Origin: Bacteroidota bacterium | GTDB lineage: Bacteria; Bacteroidota; Bacteroidia; NORP154 | NCBI GenBank assembly: GCA_022572355.1 | Contig: JACZWC010000024.1 | Span: 1 to 64,000, forward strand | Direction of reading: 5' to 3' | Length of the DNA: 64,000 nucleotides | Shown here: positions 26,602 through 37,031 of the stretch, piece by piece | Numbering within the stretch: the first letter of the stretch is position 1 | Layout of the letters: each line of letters begins with the position of its first letter | Program-made: the position numbers and the translations under genes | Notes under the pieces: model-generated | Seen by the model: only the letters and a program-made list of their open reading frames with translations | Databases searched by the model: none | What the model was told of the DNA's origin: nothing

Positions 26602-27381
26602 TTATTGCAATTTCTTCAACCACCCTTCAAGAGCGGTATTGAACTCTTCCGGCCTTTCCATCATGGCTGCGTGACCGCACTTGTCTATCCAAAGAAGCTC
26701 TGAATTCGGGATCATTTTGTTAAATTCTTCCGCAACACTTGGTGGTGTAATATTGTCATTTCTTCCCCATATCAAGCACGTGGGTAATTTTATAGATGGC
26801 AAGTCATCCGCCATATTGTGCCGAATTGCCGACTTTGACAGGTAAAGAATGCGCAGTGCCTTTTCACGGTTATTGATTATTTCGTGACATTCGTCTACGA
26901 GCTCATCTGTGGTCATTGCAGGGTCATAAAATGTGATCTCTATCTTTTTTCTCAAGTATTCTTTATCTCCTTTTCGTGGGTATCCATCCCCAAATGCCTC
27001 CTCATATAGGCCGGAACTTCCCGTAAGTATCAAAGCGCTAATGTGAGCCGGATATTTGGTCGCACATACCAATGCAACATGGCCACCCAGCGAATTTCCC
27101 AATAAAGCAATGTCTTTATATCCCCTTAGTTTAATGAAATCTCTAACAAAAATAGCCAGCGTGTCAATGCTTGTTTCCTCAGGGGGCATGGTATATAGTG
27201 GCAGTAATGGGACCACCACCGTATAATTATTCTTAAAGTGGTTAATTACGCCAGCGAAGTTGCTCAAAGCCCCAAACAAACCATGAAGAATCAATAATAT
27301 TGGGCCTTCACCAGTTTCTAAATACTCGAATTCCCCTTCGGATTGTATTTGATATTCCATCTCTAATTCTGTGGATGCCAA
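26602..27381 (-). CDS. Cytoplasmic alpha/beta-hydrolase
   Basis: This 259-residue alpha/beta-hydrolase fold protein has no signal peptide. It shows the oxyanion-side motif LHGLFG, the nucleophile elbow LGNSLGGH (about residue 98), the acid in WGRNDNITP and the histidine in KCGHAAMMERPEEFN. The layout fits the broad family of MhpC/BioH-like esterases and C-C hydrolases; no specific substrate can be given. It is divergent from mraZ across a 297-bp region. Starts at 27381 or, at the second Met, 27360 are both possible. Confidence 0.85.
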   Translation of the reverse strand: MASTELEMEYQIQSEGEFEYLETGEGPILLILHGLFGALSNFAGVINHFKNNYTVVVPLLPLYTMPPEETSIDTLAIFVRDFIKLRGYKDIALLGNSLGGHVALVCATKYPAHISALILTGSSGLYEEAFGDGYPRKGDKEYLRKKIEITFYDPAMTTDELVDECHEIINNREKALRILYLSKSAIRHNMADDLPSIKLPTCLIWGRNDNITPPSVAEEFNKMIPNSELLWIDKCGHAAMMERPEEFNTALEGWLKKLQ

Positions 27382-27591
27382 AAGTAGATAATTTTATGTA
27401 TTAAGGCGATTTCAAGAAAAATAATTGCAATTACTCAGATAAATAAATAATTGTTCACGCTTACAATCACCCGGTTGTTTTGCGTCTCCCAATGTAACAT
27501 ATGGCACCTCAGAATTCACGAGGGTGTGTCAAGTTAAAGCATTGATTATTAGATACTTAATGGCGAAGCCTTCAGGTGTCTATGCTTCTCG

Positions 27592-27656
27592 GTGGTAAAA
27601 GTTATCAACAAAGTGGTAAAAAGTGGTATAATGTGGTAAAATGTTCTATATATTTA
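27592..27656 (+). promoter_or_regulatory. MraZ boxes and dcw promoter region
   Basis: Three copies of gtggta(a/t)a start at 27613, 27623 and 27633, exactly 10 bp apart, and a fourth at 27592 lies two helical turns upstream. MraZ is known to bind TGGGA-type repeats at 10-bp spacing in Escherichia coli and GTGG(T/G)-containing boxes in Mycoplasma upstream of its own gene, so these are very likely autoregulatory sites. A candidate -7 element tatattta (27649-27656), one base off the Bacteroidota TAnnTTTG consensus, follows directly, so a bound MraZ would cover the promoter. Confidence 0.75.
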
Positions 27657-27678
27657 CCGACTATAATGAAAAAGTGGG

Positions 27679-28140
27679 ATGTCAAACTTTCTAGGTGTAT
27701 ATGAATGTAAGGTGGATGCGAAGGGTAGGCTCATGCTGCCATCTGGTTTAAAAAAGCAGTTAACGCCGCTTTTGAAAGAGGGGTTCATACTCAAGAGAAG
27801 TGTTTTTCATCCATGCCTGGAATTGTATCCCATGTCTGAATGGAACAACATTATTGGCGAGGTGAACAAGTTGAACAGGTTTGTAAAAGAGAACATTGAT
27901 TTCATAAGAATGTTCACAACAGGACTCAAAGTAATTCAACTGGACTCAACGGGAAGGTTGTTGATACCTAGGGATTTGATAGAGTTCTCGGGGATAAAGA
28001 AAAACATCGTGGTATCCTCGGCAATAAATATGATTGAGTTGTGGAATAAGGATAAATATGAGAAGGTGATCAACGATCCGAAAGTAGATTTTGCGGAGCT
28101 GGCTGAGAGGGTGATGGGAAATAAGGACAAAAATTCCTGA
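27679..28140 (+). CDS. mraZ: Transcriptional regulator MraZ
   Basis: This 153-residue protein heads the division and wall cluster. It contains two AbrB-like MraZ repeats, each with the D-x-x-G-R signature: KVDAKGRLMLP near residue 12 and QLDSTGRLLIPRDL near residue 92. MraZ forms a ring and represses the dcw promoter; matching boxes lie upstream at 27592-27640. The gene ends 2 bp before rsmH, as in most bacteria with this pair, where MraZ and RsmH levels counterbalance each other. Confidence 0.95.
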   Translation: MSNFLGVYECKVDAKGRLMLPSGLKKQLTPLLKEGFILKRSVFHPCLELYPMSEWNNIIGEVNKLNRFVKENIDFIRMFTTGLKVIQLDSTGRLLIPRDLIEFSGIKKNIVVSSAINMIELWNKDKYEKVINDPKVDFAELAERVMGNKDKNS

Positions 28141-28142
28141 GC

Positions 28143-29039
28143 ATGAAGTATCACGACCCCGTATTGTTAGATCAGGCAATTGAAGGGTTGAATATCACTG
28201 CCGACGGAACATATGTGGATGTCACTTTTGGTGGTGGTGGACATTCAAAGGAGATACTCAAGCGGTTGAAGACGGGAAGATTGATTGCTTTTGATAAGGA
28301 CGCAGACGCAGTAGAAAATTCAATAACACAAGACCAATTCCAATTGGTCACCCAAGATTTTAAAGAAATGGGCAACTGGCTAGAGGAAAATGACATCGGT
28401 CCAATCGATGGAGTTTTGGCTGACCTTGGAATCTCCTCCCACCAAATTGATTCACCTGACAGGGGTTTTTCAATTAGATATAATTCCGATTTGGACATGC
28501 GCATGGATACCAGGGAAGGGTTGAGCGCAATGGATGTGATTAATGGATTTCCGGAAAATGAGTTGGCAAGGATTTTTGCTGAGTACGGTGAGTTACGAGG
28601 GAGCTATAAAATGGCGCGATTGATCATCGCAGCTCGAAAAATCAACAAGATCGAAAAAGTAGATGATCTAAAATCTACCATTAAATCAATAACGCCCAAA
28701 GCGGGTGAGAATAAGTTTTTAGCTAAGGTATTTCAAGCCCTACGGATCGCGGTGAACGATGAGCTATCCGCATTAAGGCAATTGCTTCAAACTTCTGGAG
28801 AGGTGATGAAATCCGGGGCCAGGTTGGTAATAATATCCTATCACTCGCTTGAAGATCGATTGGTTAAACGCTATGTCGAACGAGGGGGATTTGACTCTGA
28901 AATGGTGAAGGATATATATGGTAATCCTCAACTGATTTTTAAGTCGATCAATAAAAAGCCGATAATGGCAGATGCAGAAGAAGTTGCCAGGAACAGGCGC
29001 GCCAGAAGTGCCAAGATGAGAATAGCAGAAAAGATTTAG
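28143..29039 (+). CDS. rsmH: 16S rRNA m4C1402 methyltransferase RsmH
   Basis: This 298-residue SAM-dependent enzyme (formerly MraW) methylates N4 of C1402 of 16S rRNA. The SAM motif YVDVTFGGGGHS is near residue 20. LADLGISSHQID, a family hallmark, is near residue 95, and VISYHSLEDRLVKRYV lies near the end. Length is complete. It is tightly packed between mraZ and the ftsL-like gene with gaps of 2 bp on each side, so it is part of the same transcript. Confidence 0.96.
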   Translation: MKYHDPVLLDQAIEGLNITADGTYVDVTFGGGGHSKEILKRLKTGRLIAFDKDADAVENSITQDQFQLVTQDFKEMGNWLEENDIGPIDGVLADLGISSHQIDSPDRGFSIRYNSDLDMRMDTREGLSAMDVINGFPENELARIFAEYGELRGSYKMARLIIAARKINKIEKVDDLKSTIKSITPKAGENKFLAKVFQALRIAVNDELSALRQLLQTSGEVMKSGARLVIISYHSLEDRLVKRYVERGGFDSEMVKDIYGNPQLIFKSINKKPIMADAEEVARNRRARSAKMRIAEKI

Positions 29040-29041
29040 AC

Positions 29042-29398
29042 ATGGCCAAGGGAAAAAAAGTAACAGCAAAGAGAAGCATGACACGATCGTTTTTGGAAGT
29101 GCTCAATGGTGATTTTTTGACCAGGGAAAGTGCGATAAAGCACCTCCCTTTTTTGCTCTTTCTAACGCTGTTGGTTCTAAGCTATATAGGCAATGCCCAC
29201 TATGCCGAAAAAACGCTAAGGGAATCAGAGAAATTAAAAAGGAATCTGAAAGAATTGCGGTCGGCCTATATAACAGCAAAGTTTGATTTAATGTTCAAGA
29301 GCCGCCAATCGGAAGTGGCAAAGGCGGTGGAGGAAATGGGGCTTAAAGAGTCTATAACCCCCCCCAGGAAAATTTCAATTATCAAAGGCGACAGTTAA
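29042..29398 (+). CDS. ftsL: FtsL-like division protein
   Basis: This 118-residue bitopic membrane protein has a basic N-terminus, one membrane segment (about residues 36-54, HLPFLLFLTLLVLSYIG) and a periplasmic coiled-coil stretch (LRESEKLKRNLKELRSAY). This is the layout of FtsL, which recruits FtsI and FtsW to the septum. Bacteroidota FtsL proteins are too divergent for sequence alone to be decisive, so the name rests on topology and position between rsmH and ftsI. Confidence 0.8.
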   Translation: MAKGKKVTAKRSMTRSFLEVLNGDFLTRESAIKHLPFLLFLTLLVLSYIGNAHYAEKTLRESEKLKRNLKELRSAYITAKFDLMFKSRQSEVAKAVEEMGLKESITPPRKISIIKGDS

Positions 29399-29401
29399 AT
29401 C

Positions 29402-31546
29402 ATGGATATAAAAAAGGACATATTGTTGAGGGTATATGTGTTGTACTTCATCATGTGCTTGCTGGGTATCGCGATTGTTTATAAAACATTTCAGATCCAG
29501 GTAATCGAAGGGGATAAATGGAGGCAGCAGGCCGCCAATCTCACAACGGATTACAAAAACATCGATGCCATTCGAGGGAATATATATGCCGCGGATGGTA
29601 GCCTTTTGGCGACCTCAATTCCCATGTATGATGTGCACTTTGATGCGAATCTGGAGTACTTGACTGACGACATATTTTATAGCAACATAGACTCCCTTTG
29701 CTTTCGGCTTTCCAACCTGTTTCAGGATAAATCCGAAAAACAATATCGGCGAGACCTGATCACAGCGAGAAGAGAGGGTTCCAGATATTATTTGATCAAA
29801 AGAAATGTCAATTACAACCAGTTGAATGAGCTCAAGAGTTTTCCAATCTGCAGGCTTGGCAGGTACAGGGGTGGTTTCATTTATGCGCAAAAAAACAAAA
29901 GGAAAAAACCCTTTCAGTTGTTGGCATCGCGAACCATTGGTTATGACCGGGAAGGTGTGCGCCCTGTAGGGCTTGAAGGCGCCTATCGTCAGTATCTAAG
30001 AGGAGTTGGCGGAAAGAGGCTGATGCAAAAAATATCGGGAGGGGTATGGAAGCCAATTAATGATGTGGATGAAATTGAGGCACAAGATGGCTCTGATATC
30101 ATAACGACCATTGACATCAATATCCAGGATGTTGCGGAAAATGCGTTGGCTGCTCAGCTCATACTCAATGACGCCGATCATGGTTGTGTTGTGCTAATGG
30201 AAGTCGAAACAGGTGAAATAAAGGCAATTGCCAATCTGAAGAGAAGTGAATCTGGAGGATATTACGAAGGATACAATTACGCAGTAGGAGAAAGCACGGA
30301 ACCGGGGTCAACATTCAAACTTCCCGTGCTCATTGCCGCATTGGAAGATGGTTATGTAGATCTTGATGATTCTGTCGATACCGAAGATGGAACAACCCAG
30401 TATTACGACCGGGTTATGCGCGATTCTCATATCGGCGGCTATGGCAAAATATCACTCAAAGAGGCTTTTGAAAAATCATCCAACGTAGGTGTATCAAAAA
30501 TCATAACAGCAGCTTACGCCAAGAATCCGCAAAAATTTGTCGACAGGTTGTACAAAATGAATCTCAATGAACCGTTGGGACTTGACATCGCCGGAGAGGG
30601 AAAGCCCTTTATAAAAAAACCGCGGGATAAGGATTGGTCCGGCACAACTTTACCGTGGATGTCGATTGGATATGAGGTGAAACAAACCCCACTTCAGATT
30701 CTCACATTTTACAATGCCGTAGCGAATGGTGGAAGGATGGTTAAGCCCATTTTTATCAAGAAGATCGTGAAGCGGGGTAAAGTACATACCTCTTTTAAGA
30801 CTGTTGTGATCAACGAATCTATATGCTCCCGTTCAACCATTGAAAAAGCCAAAATAATGTTGGAGAGCGTTATTGAAACCGGTACTGCCAGAAATTTGAG
30901 AAACGACACATATAAGATTGCTGGTAAAACGGGAACTGTACAAATAGCCAATGAAAAATACGGCTACAAATACAAGGGAAAATACAGTTATCAAGCATCG
31001 TTCGTAGGATATTTCCCAGCAGATAAACCCAAGTATTCCTGTATTGTAGTTGTCAATGCACCCTCCAATGATGTGTATTATGGCAACCTCGTTGCGGGAC
31101 CCATATTCAAAGAACTTGCAGATAAGGTTTATGCTTCTACAATTGAAATACACAGCGATATGGTGGATGCGCCAATAATTAGTTGGGCTTTAACAGAAAC
31201 AGGATCGGCTACTATCCCATATGTGAAATACGGCTACCAGGAAGATCTGAAACAGGTGCTGGATTTCTTAAATATTCCGGCTGACTACCAAAGCCCAAAC
31301 TCACGTTGGGTAGTGACGCTATCTGGGGACTCGCAGATAAAAGTACAGCTGAGAAAGTTGGATGAGGAGATAAAGAAGGGTGTTGTTCCTAATGTGTTGG
31401 GAATGAGCGCCAAAGACGCGGTTTATCTGCTTGAAAACGCGGGAATGAAAGTTAGTATTTATGGAGGTGGAATGATAGTAAAACAATCTGTTGCACCTGG
31501 GTCACGGATCAACAAAGGGCTCGCAATTGAGCTACATCTTAGTTAA
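29402..31546 (+). CDS. ftsI: Septal peptidoglycan transpeptidase FtsI (PBP3) with PASTA domain
   Basis: This 714-residue class B penicillin-binding protein cross-links septal peptidoglycan. A single N-terminal membrane segment (LLRVYVLYFIMCLLGIAIV) is followed by the dimerisation domain (NIYAADGSLLATSIP) and the transpeptidase domain with the active-site STFK (about residue 303), SSN (about residue 360) and KTGT (about residue 509). A C-terminal PASTA domain (GVVPNVLGMSAKDAVYLLEN) binds muropeptides or beta-lactams in relatives. The TAA stop shares its last base with the murE start, so translation is probably coupled. Confidence 0.95.
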   Translation: MDIKKDILLRVYVLYFIMCLLGIAIVYKTFQIQVIEGDKWRQQAANLTTDYKNIDAIRGNIYAADGSLLATSIPMYDVHFDANLEYLTDDIFYSNIDSLCFRLSNLFQDKSEKQYRRDLITARREGSRYYLIKRNVNYNQLNELKSFPICRLGRYRGGFIYAQKNKRKKPFQLLASRTIGYDREGVRPVGLEGAYRQYLRGVGGKRLMQKISGGVWKPINDVDEIEAQDGSDIITTIDINIQDVAENALAAQLILNDADHGCVVLMEVETGEIKAIANLKRSESGGYYEGYNYAVGESTEPGSTFKLPVLIAALEDGYVDLDDSVDTEDGTTQYYDRVMRDSHIGGYGKISLKEAFEKSSNVGVSKIITAAYAKNPQKFVDRLYKMNLNEPLGLDIAGEGKPFIKKPRDKDWSGTTLPWMSIGYEVKQTPLQILTFYNAVANGGRMVKPIFIKKIVKRGKVHTSFKTVVINESICSRSTIEKAKIMLESVIETGTARNLRNDTYKIAGKTGTVQIANEKYGYKYKGKYSYQASFVGYFPADKPKYSCIVVVNAPSNDVYYGNLVAGPIFKELADKVYASTIEIHSDMVDAPIISWALTETGSATIPYVKYGYQEDLKQVLDFLNIPADYQSPNSRWVVTLSGDSQIKVQLRKLDEEIKKGVVPNVLGMSAKDAVYLLENAGMKVSIYGGGMIVKQSVAPGSRINKGLAIELHLS

Positions 31547-33018
31547 TGAAATTACTGAGCGAAATATTGTACAAAGCGGGGATGGAGGAAGTTATTGGCA
31601 CAACCAATGTCGCTATTTCTGATATTTCATTTGACTCCAGAAATATAAAGAAGGATGGTCTGTTTATAGCCATAAATGGAATTTCGGTTGACGGCCATAA
31701 CTTCATCGATAAGGCAATTGAGGGAGGTGCGGTTGCCATTGTCTGTAATGAGCTTCCGAAAAAGATAGTCTCCGATGTTACCTATGTGAAGGTGAATGAT
31801 AGCTCCGTCGCCCTGGGATTTATCGCTTCAAACTATTATGATGTTCCCTCTGAAAAGTTAAAGCTTGTTGGGGTTACCGGAACCAATGGAAAGACTACGG
31901 TGGCCACCTTGCTATTCAATCTTTTTACTGGAATGGGATACAAAGCCGGATTGCTTTCCACGGTGGTAAACAAGATTAACAACAAAGAAATTGAGGTAAC
32001 TCACACCACTCCTGATGCGATCCAGCTCAACCGTTTACTGAGAGAGATGGCCGATCAAAAGTGTGCCTATTGCTTCATGGAAGTAAGCTCACATGCCATT
32101 GATCAGGAGAGGATAGCTGGACTGCAATTTACCGGTGCGCTGTTCACCAACATTACTCATGACCACCTGGATTACCACAAGACTTTTGATGAATACATAA
32201 TAGCTAAGAAAAAGTTCTTCGATCAACTTTCAAGTTCAGCTTTTGCACTGGTGAATCGAGATGATAAGCACGGCAAGGTAATGCTGCAAAACACCTCGGC
32301 GACAAAAAAAACATTCAGCCTTCATTCTGTAGCGGACTTCAAATGCAAGATCCTCGAAAACATGTTCACCGGATTACTGTTGAACCTGGACGGGGATGAG
32401 GTTTGGACAAAACTAATCGGTCCGTTTAACGCTTATAATCTCTTGTTAGTTTATGCTACGGCGATACTTCTGAATCAGGATAAGATGAATGTGCTAACCA
32501 CCCTAAGTAACCTGGAGGCGGTTGAAGGACGATTTGATTGCCTGAAATTGACGAATGGCGTTATGGCCATAATTGATTATGCGCATACGCCTGATGCGGT
32601 GCTCAAGGTGTTGGAAACCATTAACGAGATGAGGTCAGGTAATGAGGACCTTATAACTGTAATTGGTTGTGGTGGTGACAGGGACGCTGCAAAGCGGCCG
32701 GAAATGGCGAGAATAGCCAGCGAGAAAAGCGACAAAATCATCTTTACTTCAGATAATCCGAGATCTGAAGACCCGGGTAAGATCATTGATGACATGCTTC
32801 AGGGAGTCGAACCGGCAAGACGCCAAAAAATATTATCGATTACAGATAGAAAAGAGGCAATTAAAACAGCCTGCGCCTTAGCCAAAACAGATGATATCAT
32901 CCTGGTTGCTGGGAAAGGGCACGAGAAGTACCAGGAGATAAAGGGCAAAAAACTGCCATTCGATGATAAGGAAGTGCTGATTGAGGCTTGTAATGTAATA
33001 GGAAATAACAAAAGCTAA
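31546..33018 (+). CDS. murE: UDP-MurNAc-tripeptide synthetase MurE
   Basis: This 490-residue Mur ligase adds the third amino acid of the stem peptide. The ATP loop [12 protein letters not shown] lies near residue 110, the UDP-sugar-side [11 protein letters not shown] near residue 200, and the C-terminal substrate motif DNPRSEDP near residue 405. DNPR is the signature of enzymes that use meso-diaminopimelate, so the peptidoglycan should be the DAP type. It overlaps ftsI by one base. murF, which would follow in many other bacteria, is absent from the cluster. Confidence 0.95.
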   Translation: MKLLSEILYKAGMEEVIGTTNVAISDISFDSRNIKKDGLFIAINGISVDGHNFIDKAIEGGAVAIVCNELPKKIVSDVTYVKVNDSSVALGFIASNYYDVPSEKLKLVGVTGTNGKTTVATLLFNLFTGMGYKAGLLSTVVNKINNKEIEVTHTTPDAIQLNRLLREMADQKCAYCFMEVSSHAIDQERIAGLQFTGALFTNITHDHLDYHKTFDEYIIAKKKFFDQLSSSAFALVNRDDKHGKVMLQNTSATKKTFSLHSVADFKCKILENMFTGLLLNLDGDEVWTKLIGPFNAYNLLLVYATAILLNQDKMNVLTTLSNLEAVEGRFDCLKLTNGVMAIIDYAHTPDAVLKVLETINEMRSGNEDLITVIGCGGDRDAAKRPEMARIASEKSDKIIFTSDNPRSEDPGKIIDDMLQGVEPARRQKILSITDRKEAIKTACALAKTDDIILVAGKGHEKYQEIKGKKLPFDDKEVLIEACNVIGNNKS

Positions 33019-33022
33019 AGAA

Positions 33023-34273
33023 GTGTTTTATTATTTATTCCAATATATAGAAAATGAATTCGGGTTTCCCGGAGCTTCAGTTTTTCAATATATCTCATTT
33101 CGTGCCGCACTTTCGGTGATCACTTCTCTGCTAATATCGATGGTCTTTGGTAAATGGATCATAAATTATCTGTTGAAAAAGCAAGTTGGAGAATCGATAC
33201 GCGATCTCGGATTAACAGGTCAAATGGAGAAGCAAGGTACACCGACCATGGGTGGTTTGATCATACTTGCCGCCATATTGATACCGGTTCTATTGTTTGC
33301 GCAACTGCATAACATCTACGTCCAGTTAATGATTCTAACCACGGTGTGGTTGGGTTTTATTGGATTTCTGGATGACTATATCAAGGTATTTAAGAAGAAC
33401 AAGGCTGGCCTGGCCGGTAAGTTCAAGATACTTGGCCAGGTTGTCCTGGGATTGGTTATCGGAACAGTGTTGTATGTCAATGACCAGGTGGTGGTTAGGG
33501 AGAAACTCCCGGACGGAGCAAGCGTGGAGAATGTTGAAGATGCATCTGGCCCTGAAGTTGACGACATAGAGGCAGCGCACTGGCAGAGAATCAAATCTAC
33601 CAAGACCTCCATTCCATTTTTTAAGAACAACGAATTTGATTATGCGTCGCTGTTGTCATTCCTGGGACCGGGATACGAGAAATGGGCCTTCCTGATTTTC
33701 ATTCCGTTTGTTATTCTCATCATTACTGCGGTTTCAAATGGCGTTAATATCAGCGATGGCCTGGATGGATTGGCTACGGGAACTTCTGCGATAGTTGGAG
33801 GGGCCTTGGGTGTGCTAGCCTATGTTTCGGGTAACATCTTTTTCGCGGATTACCTCAACATAATGTACATCCCTCTAAGTGGGGAGTTGGTTGTATTTAT
33901 CAGCGCTTTTGTGGGCGCATGCGTAGGATTTTTATGGTACAACTCATATCCGGCCCAGGTCTTCATGGGAGATACGGGAAGCCTGGCGTTGGGAGGTATT
34001 ATCGCGGTATTTGCAATAGCAATTAGAAAAGAATTGTTGATCCCAATCCTATGTGGAATCTTTTTGGTTGAAAATCTATCCGTGGTGATACAAGTGGGAT
34101 ACTTCAAATACACAAAACGGAAATACGGTGAGGGAAGGCGCGTGTTTAAGATGGCGCCATTACACCACCATTATCAAAAAATGGGAATGCACGAGTCGAA
34201 AATTGTAACGCGGTTTTGGATTGTCTGTGTCATGCTGGCTGTTCTGGCAATAATCACTTTAAAGCTTAGGTAA
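33023..34273 (+). CDS. mraY: Phospho-MurNAc-pentapeptide translocase MraY
   Basis: This 416-residue polytopic membrane enzyme forms lipid I from UDP-MurNAc-pentapeptide and undecaprenyl phosphate. It shows [49 protein letters not shown] and [10 protein letters not shown], all family signatures with the catalytic aspartates. It is longer than the 360-residue E. coli enzyme because of an extramembrane insertion at about residues 155-210 (rich in acidic residues), as usual in Bacteroidota. The start is a GTG at 33023, 4 bp after murE. Confidence 0.95.
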   Translation: MFYYLFQYIENEFGFPGASVFQYISFRAALSVITSLLISMVFGKWIINYLLKKQVGESIRDLGLTGQMEKQGTPTMGGLIILAAILIPVLLFAQLHNIYVQLMILTTVWLGFIGFLDDYIKVFKKNKAGLAGKFKILGQVVLGLVIGTVLYVNDQVVVREKLPDGASVENVEDASGPEVDDIEAAHWQRIKSTKTSIPFFKNNEFDYASLLSFLGPGYEKWAFLIFIPFVILIITAVSNGVNISDGLDGLATGTSAIVGGALGVLAYVSGNIFFADYLNIMYIPLSGELVVFISAFVGACVGFLWYNSYPAQVFMGDTGSLALGGIIAVFAIAIRKELLIPILCGIFLVENLSVVIQVGYFKYTKRKYGEGRRVFKMAPLHHHYQKMGMHESKIVTRFWIVCVMLAVLAIITLKLR

Positions 34274-34309
34274 TTGAAAAGTCAGAATTGTTAAAGAGAA
34301 AATTTTGAA

Positions 34310-35656
34310 ATGAAGAAGCTCGTGATATTGGGAGCAGGTGAGAGCGGCACAGGAGCAGCCTTGCTGGCAAAAAAAAACGAATACGAGGTTTTTGTTTCTG
34401 ACAACGGAGAGATTGCGGAGGAGTACAAGAATGTTCTTTGGAATAATGAAATAGAGTTTGAGGAGGAGGCACATAGCGCCGACAGGATTCTCAGTGCAGA
34501 TGAGGTGGTAAAGAGTCCGGGAATACCTGATGACTCAGAGCTAATACAACAGCTGCTGGCTAAAGGAATTCCAGTGATATCCGAGATTGAATTTGCTGGC
34601 CGATTTACGGATGCAATGATGATCGGGGTATCTGGTAGCAACGGAAAGACCACCACGGTGCATCTGATTTATCACATCCTCAAAAATGCGCGGTTGGATG
34701 TGGGCTTAACAGGAAATGTCGGCCATAGCCTGGCAAAGCAAGTTGCAGAAAATGACAGGCAAATATATGTCGTAGAGTTGAGCAGCTTTCAGCTCGATGG
34801 GATGAAAGAGTTTGAGTTAAATATTGGGGTGTTGATGAACATTACCCCAGATCACTTGGACAGGTATGAAAATAAAATGGAAAACTATGTTGAATCAAAA
34901 TTTAAAATACTCGAATTAATAAAACCAGGAGGTCACTTCTTGTATAACATCGATGATGATGTAATAAGAAATGAACTCCGCAATAAACAAATCACAGGTG
35001 TAAACCTGATTCCCTTTTCAATTGAGGATGAGCTTGATGAGGGAGCTTATATAAATAAAAACCAATTAAATATAAACCTAAAACAAAATCAATTTAATAT
35101 GTTATTACAAGAATTAGCCTTACAGGGCAAGCACAACATCTACAATTCAATGGCAGCTGGAATTGCATCGAGAATATTGGATGTACGAAAGGAAATAATA
35201 AGGGATAGCCTCATGGATTTTCAAAATATAGAACATCGGCTGGAATATGTGGTGAAAGTTCACGGCATCGATTACATCAATGACTCCAAGGCAACCAATG
35301 TAAATTCAACCTGGTATGCGCTTGAGAGCATGACCAAGCCAGTGATTTGGATAGTTGGCGGTGTGGATAAAGGCAATGACTATAGCATTCTCTCCGAACT
35401 GGTTAGAAAAAAAGTCAAAGCCATCATTTGCATCGGTGCCGAGAAAAAGAGCAACAGAAAAATACACCGGGCATTTGACGAGATTGTAGAGACGATTATC
35501 GATGCTTCTTCCATGGAGGAAGCAGTGAAATTGTCGTACCGGCTGGGTGTCAAAGGAGATGTGGCAATGTTATCACCTTGCTGTGCCAGCTTTGATTCTT
35601 ACAAAAACTATGAAGATCGGGGATGGAAATTCAAAAAAGCTGTGCGTGAACTATAA
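34310..35656 (+). CDS. murD: UDP-MurNAc-L-alanine:D-glutamate ligase MurD
   Basis: This 448-residue Mur ligase adds D-glutamate to UDP-MurNAc-L-Ala. Motifs in order: N-terminal Rossmann-like LGAGESGTGAALLAKK, ATP loop GVSGSNGKTTTVHLI (about residue 105), NITPDHLDRY (about residue 180), YINDSKATNVNST (about residue 320) and SPCCASFD near the end. All are expected of MurD. A 36-bp gap separates it from mraY. Confidence 0.95.
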   Translation: MKKLVILGAGESGTGAALLAKKNEYEVFVSDNGEIAEEYKNVLWNNEIEFEEEAHSADRILSADEVVKSPGIPDDSELIQQLLAKGIPVISEIEFAGRFTDAMMIGVSGSNGKTTTVHLIYHILKNARLDVGLTGNVGHSLAKQVAENDRQIYVVELSSFQLDGMKEFELNIGVLMNITPDHLDRYENKMENYVESKFKILELIKPGGHFLYNIDDDVIRNELRNKQITGVNLIPFSIEDELDEGAYINKNQLNINLKQNQFNMLLQELALQGKHNIYNSMAAGIASRILDVRKEIIRDSLMDFQNIEHRLEYVVKVHGIDYINDSKATNVNSTWYALESMTKPVIWIVGGVDKGNDYSILSELVRKKVKAIICIGAEKKSNRKIHRAFDEIVETIIDASSMEEAVKLSYRLGVKGDVAMLSPCCASFDSYKNYEDRGWKFKKAVREL

Positions 35657-35665
35657 GCTGAAAGG

Positions 35666-36832
35666 TTGGAGCGATTAGGTACATATCTTAGAGGAGACAA
35701 GGTAATATGGCTGGTGGTTTTCATGTTGTCTATCTTTTCTGTGCTCGCTGTTTACAGCTCAACGGGTACGCTCGCTTACAAGTACCAGGCGGGTAATACA
35801 GAGTATTATTTACTGAAGCACTTCGCCATTATGGTTGTAGGATTGGTTTTGATGTACGGAGCTCACCTGGTGAAGTACACCTACTATTCACGGCTGTCAC
35901 AATTGTTGATATGGGTTGCCGTTCCATTGTTGATAATCACATTATTGATGGGTACACATATCAACGAGGCCAGCCGGTGGCTTACATTGCCCGTTGTGGG
36001 AATATCTTTTCAGACTTCAGATCTGGCAAAGCTGGCGCTGATAATGTATTTGGCAAGACTATTATCAAAGAAGCAAAACCAAATAAAGGATTTCAAAACG
36101 GCGTTTTTACCAATCTTGATACCCGTAGTGTTGGTATGTGCATTGATCCTGCCAGCCAATTTTTCTACTGCTGCGTTGTTGTTTTTGACCAGCTTGTTTT
36201 TGATGTTTATTGGTAGGGTTAAGGTCAAATATCTCCTATTGCTCATCGCGACAGGGATTACAATTCTCAGCTTATTTATAACGATAGTTATGTTCACTCC
36301 TTCGCAAGGTAGGGTGGCCACATGGAAGAGCAGAATAGAGAATTTTGTGAATGATGATAACACTGATAACTATCAGGTGGAGCAATCGAAAATTGCCATT
36401 GCTAAGGGCGGTATCATAAATTTTGACCCTGGCGGAAGCACGCAAAGGAATTTTTTGCCTCATCCGTATTCTGATTTCATCTATGCCATAATTATAGAAG
36501 AATATGGCCTGCTGGGAGGGGCATTTGTACTCTTGCTCTACTTTATATTGATGTTCCGCACCATAAGAATAGTTAGTAAAAGTCCGGGCACATTCGCCAC
36601 GTTATTGGCAATGGGCTGTTGCTTCAGTTTGGTGTTTCAGGCGCTCATTAATATGGCCGTTACTGTGAATTTAATACCAGTTACTGGCCTGGCTTTGCCG
36701 CTTGTGAGTATGGGTGGAACATCGATCTTATTCACGAGCATAGCCATTGGTATAATACTGAGTGTTGGAAGAAGCGTAGAGAAGGAAACCCGAAATGTGA
36801 AAACTTCTAAGTTAAGGTACGCTTTGTCGTAG
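35666..36832 (+). CDS. ftsW: Septal peptidoglycan glycosyltransferase FtsW
   Basis: This 388-residue SEDS-family polymerase works with FtsI at the septum. About ten membrane segments are visible. Family signatures include YSSTGTLAYK after the first segment, the conserved region EASRWLTLPVVGISFQTSDL, and near the end LPVTGLALPLVSMGGTS-like sequence (IPVTGLALPLVSMGGTSI). The start is a TTG at 35666, 9 bp after murD; no better in-frame start precedes the first membrane segment. Confidence 0.94.
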   Translation: MERLGTYLRGDKVIWLVVFMLSIFSVLAVYSSTGTLAYKYQAGNTEYYLLKHFAIMVVGLVLMYGAHLVKYTYYSRLSQLLIWVAVPLLIITLLMGTHINEASRWLTLPVVGISFQTSDLAKLALIMYLARLLSKKQNQIKDFKTAFLPILIPVVLVCALILPANFSTAALLFLTSLFLMFIGRVKVKYLLLLIATGITILSLFITIVMFTPSQGRVATWKSRIENFVNDDNTDNYQVEQSKIAIAKGGIINFDPGGSTQRNFLPHPYSDFIYAIIIEEYGLLGGAFVLLLYFILMFRTIRIVSKSPGTFATLLAMGCCFSLVFQALINMAVTVNLIPVTGLALPLVSMGGTSILFTSIAIGIILSVGRSVEKETRNVKTSKLRYALS

Positions 36833-36920
36833 CAGTTGCATCCACACATATGGTTCAACAGGACAACAGTAAGCAAATGGGTTAGCTGTTTTCTATGTAT
36901 TAAATAAATACATGAAAAAA

Positions 36921-37031
36921 TTAGACGCTGATGACACAGATAAAATATGATTTAACGCTGTCTGGCAAAACTAATCAACAGCGAAAGTCATAATAAATCA
37001 GCGTTTCACACAAAGTGAGAACAGCGTCTAA
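36921..37031. repeat. Inverted-repeat element between ftsW and murG
   Basis: The 215-bp gap between ftsW and murG contains an element bounded by ttagacgctg (36921-36930) and its exact complement cagcgtctaa (37022-37031), with a nested pair aacgctg / cagcgtt. It is preceded by a small hairpin atgtatt-aaata-aatacat at 36895-36913. The start acgctgatgacacagat is shared in outline with the element at 61554-61675. No coding capacity is seen. Confidence 0.55.
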
